Of a stretch of 5,746 nt of DNA, positions 1 through 3,714 are shown piece after piece (within the stretch, counting starts at the first letter, position 1; each line of letters opens with the position of its first letter). The notes under the pieces were generated by a model. It was not told the origin of the DNA and ran no database searches. It saw only the letters and a program-made list of their open reading frames with translations. The stretch lies in assembly GCF_937876455.1 (NCBI RefSeq), contig NZ_CALFIG010000241.1:1-5746 (forward strand), written 5' to 3'. A program made the translations under genes and the position numbers. This DNA comes from an uncultured Flavobacterium sp. (GTDB taxonomy: Bacteria > Bacteroidota > Bacteroidia > Flavobacteriales > Flavobacteriaceae).

Positions 1-67
1 CTGCGGTGCTAAATTCAACATTTGTGCTTCTATTTCCCCGCCTTCGGCAATACCCGAACCGTTGCAC
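1..67 (+). other. attC recombination site, right half only
   Basis: This is the 3' part of an attC site belonging to a cassette whose body lies left of the window. The cut-site GTT is at 61-63. Left of it are a spacer GAACC (56-60), an 11-nt arm (45-55, ending ATACCC) and a TT (43-44). That is the same order seen in the three complete sites, with one extra base in the spacer. The matching left arm and R'' box would lie outside the window, so pairing cannot be verified. GTTGCAC (61-67) departs from the GTTRRRY consensus but is exactly complementary to GTGCAAC at 1963-1969, which marks it as the start of cassette 1. An attI site is less likely because of the shared arm layout. Confidence 0.6.
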
Positions 68-120
68 AAAATCGTCTTTTCTTTTACTTTAAAACTCAAA
101 AGCACCAAGTACTAAAAAAG

Positions 121-139
121 ATAAAAATTCCATTTCTTT
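121..139 (+). repeat. 19-bp perfect inverted repeat, left copy (partner 1891-1909)
   Basis: The bases ATAAAAATTCCATTTCTTT are the exact reverse complement of 1891-1909. Each copy sits exactly 60 bases inside its cassette terminus (61 on the left, 1969 on the right). The outermost 30 bases of the two ends also match in inverted orientation at 23 of 30 positions, while the 30 bases in between are poorly conserved. The pair therefore belongs to one long interrupted inverted repeat of about 79 bp that encloses the two genes of cassette 1. Confidence 0.8.
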
Positions 140-142
140 TTT

Positions 143-184
143 GAGGGGGGAATAAAGTGTTTTCCTCGCTTCGCTCGGAAAACC
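143..184 (+). repeat. G-run plus hairpin leader element, copy 1
   Basis: A run GAGGGGGG (143-150) is followed by an imperfect palindrome whose outer arms are GTTTTCC (159-165) and GGAAAAC (177-183) around a CTCGCTTCGCTC-type centre. A closely similar element is at 3607-3649 in the leader of the methylase cassette, with the G-run and the palindrome 16-17 bases apart in both. It lies upstream of the lipoprotein start and is not followed by a T-run, so it is not a typical intrinsic terminator. It may be a mobile palindrome, a transcript leader structure or a regulatory site; the sequence does not decide. Confidence 0.55.
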
Positions 185-199
185 GTTAATCCATTTTTG

Positions 200-658
200 A
201 TGAAAAAATATACTTTCGTTCTAACTCTGACATTAATATTAGCAGGTTGCAGCAATACTGATACTATAAATCAAACAGAATCTTTAGATATGGTTTCTGA
301 ATTAAATATACAAATTGAAAATAAAGATTCCGAAATACAAACACTTACCGAAAGAATTGAAGAATTAGAAAGTCAATTATCAGAAGTTGAAACTTTCGAT
401 AGTCAAGTACTGACAACTTCTAACTATATTTCATATACAGGTGATGCAATCGAAACACAAATAGAGGGTGATTTTGAAGGGTGGGACGGTGAAACAATAT
501 TCCAAATGACTAATGGCATGATTTGGCAACAATCAAGCTATGATTATAGGTATCATTATGCCTATAGACCTGATGTATTAATATATAGCAAAAGTGGAAC
601 TTACTACATGAGGGTTGAAGATGTAAACGATGAAATAGAAGTAGTACGTATAAAATAA
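200..658 (+). CDS. Small lipoprotein with coiled coil and conserved C-terminal domain
   Basis: Predicted 152-residue lipoprotein. The N-terminus is MKK, a hydrophobic stretch and a lipobox LAGC with the lipidated cysteine at residue 17, so it should be exported and anchored in a membrane facing outward. Residues about 28-64 form a heptad-rich coiled coil (IEELESQL type). Residues about 76-152 form a compact beta-rich domain with the signatures FEGWDGETIF, IWQQSSYDYRYHYAYRP and VLIYSKSG. I remember this small domain from other bacterial hypothetical proteins, but I know no function for it. ATG at 200 is preferred over the adjacent TTG at 197 because it gives the normal MKK signal start. No Shine-Dalgarno is visible. 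The stop lies one base from the stop of the convergent SLH gene. Confidence 0.85.
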   Translation: MKKYTFVLTLTLILAGCSNTDTINQTESLDMVSELNIQIENKDSEIQTLTERIEELESQLSEVETFDSQVLTTSNYISYTGDAIETQIEGDFEGWDGETIFQMTNGMIWQQSSYDYRYHYAYRPDVLIYSKSGTYYMRVEDVNDEIEVVRIK

Positions 659-659
659 A

Positions 660-1769
660 TTACTTTTTAATTCTATACACCAATTCCGCCATTTGACCTC
701 TAGTCAATGGATCATTAACTGATTTCCAAAAATCACCTAAGTACAATCCATTATATTCTGCATATTGTTTATATTTTTCATACCATTCACCATTAGCATC
801 AGGTATTGAGTCATAAAATGTTTCTAATACAATTTTTAGTGCCTCGGCAACATTTACCGTTGCAGTTGGCTTAAAAGTACCATCTTTATAACCACCAATA
901 ATATTTTCTTTCTTTCCTAAACAAACATATTTAGAGTACCATTCATTTGCAGGTACATCTTTAAAACAACCGCCTTCGGCCTCAATTACATCATATTTTG
1001 CCTCTAATAAAATCTTCAGAAGTTCCGCTCGATTGATTGTGTTGTCAGATTTAAAAGTGCCATCTTGGTAACCACTAACGAATCCCGAATCTTTAACAAA
1101 TTTAATTGCATTAAAAAACGTATTATTTGAATTTACATCATTAAAAATAACAACAGGACTAGGAGTACTAATAGGTACAGTTATAGTTTCAGATACTTCA
1201 GGCACAATCGATTTATACACACCAGCATCATAATTACGTTTTGCCTCTTTATATAAATTATCAACTTCTAAATAATATTGCTTCATAATCTTAACTTCAT
1301 TTTTCATAAAATCTTCAATATCATAATATAACTCCCCCATATCTTCACCATAATTCAATGCGTCTTTCTCGAAATTTTCATAATACATATTATTTGCAAT
1401 ATGCTTCCATTCCTGAATATTTTTAAAAGCAGAGTCCGTTAAAGATTCATTAGATAAATCAATAATATTTAACTGAATCATATCTTTAATCCGAGTAATT
1501 CTAGAAACAAAAGTTTCAGTATATATAGACCTACCATTTCTAAAAATAGTATCCATTTCCGAAAGTGGCATACTGGAATCATAAATCAAGCAAAATTCCG
1601 TAAAAGTATCTTCAGTATCTTTATTAAAATCTAAACTTTTACTAAATCTAAGATATTCGCCTTTTAGCCTATTAACACATGATGACTGAGTATCACCTGA
1701 AGCTAAAACAATATTAGGTAATAATATAATTGCAACTAGTAACATTATTATGAATTTAGTATATTTCAT
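660..1769 (-). CDS. Secreted SLH-domain protein
   Basis: Protein of 369 residues, opposite in direction to the other cassette genes. Residues 1-24 are a signal peptide (MKYTKF, hydrophobic core, VLASG). Residues about 30-185 are a charged, mainly helical region I do not recognise. A Thr/Ser/Pro-rich linker follows (about 193-208). Three S-layer-homology repeats make up the C-terminus: about 210-258 (GYQDGTF, then INRAELLKILLEA), 268-318 (FKDVPANEWY, GYKDGTFKP, VNVAEALKIVLE) and 328-369 (a degenerate repeat ending PLTRGQMAELVYRI). SLH repeats normally bind secondary cell-wall polymers or surface layers, so a non-covalently attached envelope protein is expected. Cys268 and Cys283 in repeat 2 could form a disulfide. 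That cysteine-bearing style recalls SLH proteins of Patescibacteria. No clear Shine-Dalgarno precedes the ATG. Confidence 0.88.
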   Translation of the reverse strand: MKYTKFIIMLLVAIILLPNIVLASGDTQSSCVNRLKGEYLRFSKSLDFNKDTEDTFTEFCLIYDSSMPLSEMDTIFRNGRSIYTETFVSRITRIKDMIQLNIIDLSNESLTDSAFKNIQEWKHIANNMYYENFEKDALNYGEDMGELYYDIEDFMKNEVKIMKQYYLEVDNLYKEAKRNYDAGVYKSIVPEVSETITVPISTPSPVVIFNDVNSNNTFFNAIKFVKDSGFVSGYQDGTFKSDNTINRAELLKILLEAKYDVIEAEGGCFKDVPANEWYSKYVCLGKKENIIGGYKDGTFKPTATVNVAEALKIVLETFYDSIPDANGEWYEKYKQYAEYNGLYLGDFWKSVNDPLTRGQMAELVYRIKK

Positions 1770-1783
1770 CTCAAGATATTTAA

Positions 1784-1789
1784 ATTATA
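1784..1789 (-). promoter_or_regulatory. Possible -10 box for the SLH gene
   Basis: A perfect TATAAT on the minus strand sits 14 bases upstream of the SLH start codon. Transcription from it would begin about 7 bases before the ATG, giving a nearly leaderless message, consistent with the missing Shine-Dalgarno. No good -35 hexamer is seen at 16-18 bases spacing, so the call is weak in such AT-rich DNA. If correct, this cassette gene has its own promoter, as expected for a gene that opposes the array's transcription. Confidence 0.3.
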
Positions 1790-1890
1790 GTATCTTTACT
1801 CTAAGAGATGATTAATAATAAATCAACTATTTATATGCTATCTTGGCTCTCGGGCATTCACCCCCTGCCCCTCTGCCCTTCGCCAAGGTT

Positions 1891-1909
1891 AAAGAAATGG
1901 AATTTTTAT
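1891..1909 (-). repeat. 19-bp perfect inverted repeat, right copy (partner 121-139)
   Basis: Exact reverse complement of 121-139, lying 60 bases inside the R'' box of attC-2. Just inside it (1854-1880) is a C-rich stretch with arms GGGCA and TGCCC. Read on the minus strand this is a G-rich segment, loosely recalling the G-run that follows the left copy. Together they form the leader of the SLH gene. Confidence 0.8.
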
Positions 1910-1962
1910 AATTCCAACTAAACTATAAATCAGTACAGAAAAAAACAAGAAAATCCGACTTC

Positions 1963-2066
1963 GTGCAACAGCGACTTAGCGGTTCGCTATGCTCACTGAA
2001 ATTTGCTCAAATGTATAGAATAATGGTAACATTTTCGCAAACTTCGCCAAGTCGCGAACGTTATCG
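1963..2066 (+). other. attC-2, recombination site of cassette 1
   Basis: The R'' box GTGCAAC (1963-1969) is followed by one A and an 11-nt arm GCGACTTAGCG (1971-1981). This arm pairs with CGCCAAGTCGC (2045-2055) with one A-C mismatch at arm position 8. Next come GTT (1982-1984) and AAC (2040-2042), which also pair, leaving TT (2043-2044) unpaired. GAAC (2056-2059) leads to the cut-site GTT (2060-2062). R'' does not match the R' beside it, which belongs to cassette 2, but it matches GTTGCAC at 61-67, as expected for an inserted cassette. Recombination would occur between G2060 and T2061. Confidence 0.78.
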
Positions 2067-2733
2067 GAAATTTTTTATCCCTTAGTGCAATAAAATGGAA
2101 AATATCACATTGCGACAATTTGAAGAACAAGATAAGGAAGCAATAATTAAACTTCATATTGAAGGATTGAAACAGTCTGGTAGCTTTATTGATGATCAAA
2201 AATCAAGGAAGCAACTTGATAGAGATCTACAAGACATCTACGATACATACATTGATAAAGGTGGAGAATTTTTTGTAGCTAAAATCAATGATAAAATTGT
2301 AGGTATGGGAGCATTGAGAAAAATTGATGAATCTACAGCTGAAATAAAAAGAATGAGAGTTAATCCTAAATTTCAAGGTAAAGGAATTGGTGGGCTGATA
2401 CTGGATAGATTGATTAAAAAGGCTAAAGAAATTGGCTACAAAAAACTGATTTTGGATACGTCGACAAAACAAATTGTCGCACAAAATTTATATAAATCTC
2501 GTGGCTTCAAAGAAAGCAAGAGAGGTGAAATATATGGTCAAGATACAATTTGGTATGAATGTGATATTTAAAAACGAACGGGATAAAAAACATCCGATAA
2601 CAAAGGATATGAGGTTCAAGAAATTTGGCACAAAGTATTTTTCAAAGGAAGCCAAATTTCTTTCTCTCAAATTTACAAAAATTCAAAATTGATTTTAAAG
2701 GTTATTTTTGCAAACTTCTCATATCCTTAAACG
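2061..2733 (+). mobile_element. Integron gene cassette 2 (GNAT acetyltransferase)
   Basis: A 673-bp cassette with one + strand gene, a 34-base leader and its own attC. Its start (2060-2081) is the inverted match of 2580-2601 at 20 of 22 positions: GTTATCGG pairs with CCGATAAC and the following T-run and ATCCC pair with GGGAT and an A-run. Size and organisation are typical of chromosomal integron cassettes. The leader is too short to hold a full promoter, so expression probably depends on readthrough from upstream or on a promoter within attC-2. Confidence 0.8.
2095..2571 (+). CDS. GNAT-family N-acetyltransferase
   Basis: Cytoplasmic protein of 158 residues, full length for a single-domain GNAT. 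These enzymes transfer an acetyl group from acetyl-CoA to an amine; the substrate here cannot be read from sequence. Residues 1-25 form the N-terminal strand and helix (ITLRQFEEQDKEAI). Residues 58-76 are the central strands (FFVAKINDKIVGMGALRK). Motif A covers residues 83-100 (EIKRMRVNPKFQGKGIGG) with the CoA-pyrophosphate loop Q94-G-K-G-I-G99. Motif B is at 117-139, with LDTSTKQIVAQNLYKSRGF giving the usual N-x-Y-x-x-x-G-F end. The start is ATG in a TAAAATG context without a Shine-Dalgarno. GNAT genes are among the commonest integron cassette cargoes. It overlaps no other credible gene. Confidence 0.93.
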   Translation: MENITLRQFEEQDKEAIIKLHIEGLKQSGSFIDDQKSRKQLDRDLQDIYDTYIDKGGEFFVAKINDKIVGMGALRKIDESTAEIKRMRVNPKFQGKGIGGLILDRLIKKAKEIGYKKLILDTSTKQIVAQNLYKSRGFKESKRGEIYGQDTIWYECDI

Positions 2734-2739
2734 TTAGTG
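2594..2739 (+). other. attC-3, recombination site of cassette 2
   Basis: The R'' box CCGATAAC (2594-2601) is followed by one A and the 11-nt arm AAGGATATGAG (2603-2613). This pairs perfectly with CTCATATCCTT (2718-2728). GTT (2614-2616) pairs with AAC (2713-2715), with TT (2716-2717) left out. AAAC (2729-2732) precedes the cut-site GTT (2733-2735). The central region holds a second hairpin with arms GAAATTTGGC and GCCAAATTTC around 2620-2660, making this the longest of the sites at about 145 nt. The stem order matches attC-2 and attC-4 base for base in position. Confidence 0.82.
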
Positions 2740-3518
2740 GCTATTTTAACCAAAACCTATGAAAACGAACTTATTTACTGCTGATGGAATACTTAATATT
2801 AAAGTTGATTTTGCAAAATATTCGAATGAAATAAATGCTTTACTACAGCTAAGAGAAGGTATGATTCTATTGTATAATAATATTAAACAAAAAGAACTTG
2901 CCATTGCTGAAAAGAATAAAGGTGCACAAGTTTCATTTTTCGGACGTAATCCTGATATACCTGAAAATTTATTTAAACTCTTACCTTGCTTTTTTCATTG
3001 GTTTGGCAACTCGTTATGTAATTATGCAAGACTTGTTGGATATATAGTTGCAAGAGAAAAAAACAACATAAATGAAACTGATATACAATTAGAACCAAAC
3101 AGAATTGCAATAAAAAATGCTTGTGACACTTATGTAAATAATTTACCAGAAATACAAGAAGTTTTAAAATGGAGAAATAAAGTTTCTGCCCACTTTGCAT
3201 TAACTGACCCAAGAAGAGACGATAATATTTCAACAATGGAAGCATCTATAATTTATCCAGTTTCTTTTGAAATTGATAGATTTAAAACAGGTGTTTGGGT
3301 ATTGTCAAAAGGAAACGGAAATTCTAACCATACATCTGAAATACCTATATGGTCACTAACTCAAGTATTTGAAATTTTGGCCAATAGATTTTGGAATGAT
3401 CTAGTATTTAATAAATAAAAACAGCCACTAACAGCTGATACACGGTTCACTCCTTGCCGTCGCTCACCCAAATTTACACTCCACTACGTTTCGTGTAAAC
3501 TTCGTATATCAGCGAACG
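2734..3518 (+). mobile_element. Integron gene cassette 3 (HEPN-like protein)
   Basis: A 785-bp cassette with one + strand gene, a leader of only 25 bases and its own attC. GTTAGTGGCT at its start (2733-2742) is the exact inverted match of AGCCACTAAC (3423-3432) before its attC. The match extends to 14 of 15 positions and reaches back to the last base of the stop codon (3416-3418). There is almost no non-coding DNA apart from attC, as in classical cassettes, and no room for an internal promoter. Confidence 0.82.
2759..3418 (+). CDS. Conserved cassette protein of unknown function with HEPN-like motif
   Basis: Protein of 219 residues, probably cytoplasmic, with no signal peptide or membrane segment. 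I do not recognise a named family with certainty. The middle (about residues 70-150) is helix-rich and contains WRNKVSAHFA at 138-147, an R139-N-x4-H145 motif. It resembles the R-(polar)-x3-5-H catalytic motif of HEPN ribonucleases such as the AbiU2 type. The C-terminal part (about 158-215) is beta-rich then helical, with WVLSKG and IPIWSLTQVFEILANRFW. If HEPN-like, it could cleave RNA in phage defence or act as a toxin, but no antitoxin gene lies beside it. Other possibilities include a non-catalytic binding protein. There is no Shine-Dalgarno before the ATG. The gene stops just before attC-4. Confidence 0.8.
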   Translation: MKTNLFTADGILNIKVDFAKYSNEINALLQLREGMILLYNNIKQKELAIAEKNKGAQVSFFGRNPDIPENLFKLLPCFFHWFGNSLCNYARLVGYIVAREKNNINETDIQLEPNRIAIKNACDTYVNNLPEIQEVLKWRNKVSAHFALTDPRRDDNISTMEASIIYPVSFEIDRFKTGVWVLSKGNGNSNHTSEIPIWSLTQVFEILANRFWNDLVFNK

Positions 3519-3524
3519 TTAGGC
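3424..3524 (+). other. attC-4, recombination site of cassette 3
   Basis: The R'' box GCCACTAAC (3424-3432) is followed by one A and the 11-nt arm GCTGATACACG (3434-3444). This pairs with CGTATATCAGC (3503-3513) except for one C-A mismatch at arm position 8, the same position as in attC-2. GTT (3445-3447) pairs with AAC (3498-3500), leaving TT (3501-3502) unpaired. GAAC (3514-3517) precedes the cut site, and GTTAGGC (3518-3524) fits GTTRRRY. An inner hairpin with arms TTTACAC and GTGTAAA occupies about 3473-3499. R' here belongs to the methylase cassette. Confidence 0.85.
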
Positions 3525-3606
3525 GACATATTCTTGAAAAATTTGTTTTTAAAATGTTTTTGGTGGGCTTTAAGAAATAAGGAATTTGATTTTTTTAATT
3601 TTTAAA

Positions 3607-3649
3607 GAGGGGGGGTAAAAGGTGTTTTCTCCGCTATCGCTCCGAAAAC
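3607..3649 (+). repeat. G-run plus hairpin leader element, copy 2
   Basis: GAGGGGGGG (3607-3615) is followed by a palindrome with arms GTTTTC (3624-3629) and GAAAAC (3644-3649) around CCGCTATCGC. It aligns with 143-184 over its whole length, with the same G-run, an A-rich spacer, GTGTTTTC and the C/G-rich centre. Both copies stand about 82-89 bases after a cassette cut site and before a start codon. The difference in G-run length (6 against 7) would suit slipped-strand variation, but one window cannot show that. Confidence 0.55.
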
Positions 3650-3663
3650 GAATTTATTATAAA

Positions 3664-3693
3664 TTGAATAAATAAGAGAAATACTTATATAAT
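3664..3693 (+). promoter_or_regulatory. Probable sigma-70-type promoter of the methylase gene
   Basis: TTGAAT (3664-3669) and a perfect TATAAT (3688-3693) are separated by 18 bases. The expected transcript start near 3700 leaves a leader of only about 15 bases before the ATG at 3715, with no Shine-Dalgarno. The match is good, but the DNA is AT-rich, so chance is possible. A private promoter would let the gene be expressed far from any integron promoter. Confidence 0.42.
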
Positions 3694-3714
3694 AGAAATA
3701 ATTTTAACTATTTA

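Larger units (their letters stand above)
62..2060 (+). mobile_element. Integron gene cassette 1 (lipoprotein + SLH protein, convergent)
   Basis: Cassette of about 2.0 kb, bounded by the cut points after G61 and G2060 and carrying its own attC at its 3' end. Its first bases GTTGCAC pair with the R'' box GTGCAAC (1963-1969) of that attC, the signature of a single excisable circle. It is unusual in holding two convergent genes whose stop codons are one base apart, whereas most cassettes hold one gene in the + direction. Both ends carry matching leaders in inverted orientation (61-139 against 1891-1969), so each gene is preceded by a version of the same leader. This could reflect an ancient fusion of two cassettes in opposite orientation, which is inference. 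Confidence 0.72.

Noticed and set aside
159..183. Hairpin as an intrinsic terminator of the preceding cassette.
   Set aside because: The stem is interrupted and no T-run follows it; a near copy stands in the same place in another leader, upstream of a gene.
197..202. TTG at 197 as the lipoprotein start, one codon before ATG.
   Set aside because: ATG at 200 gives a standard MKK signal peptide start; TTG adds only one residue and has no better ribosome-binding context.
61..1969. Cassette 1 as a transposon with terminal inverted repeats.
   Set aside because: No transposase is encoded and no target-site duplication is seen. The ends coincide exactly with attC cut sites and the same kind of end repeat occurs in cassettes 2 and 3.
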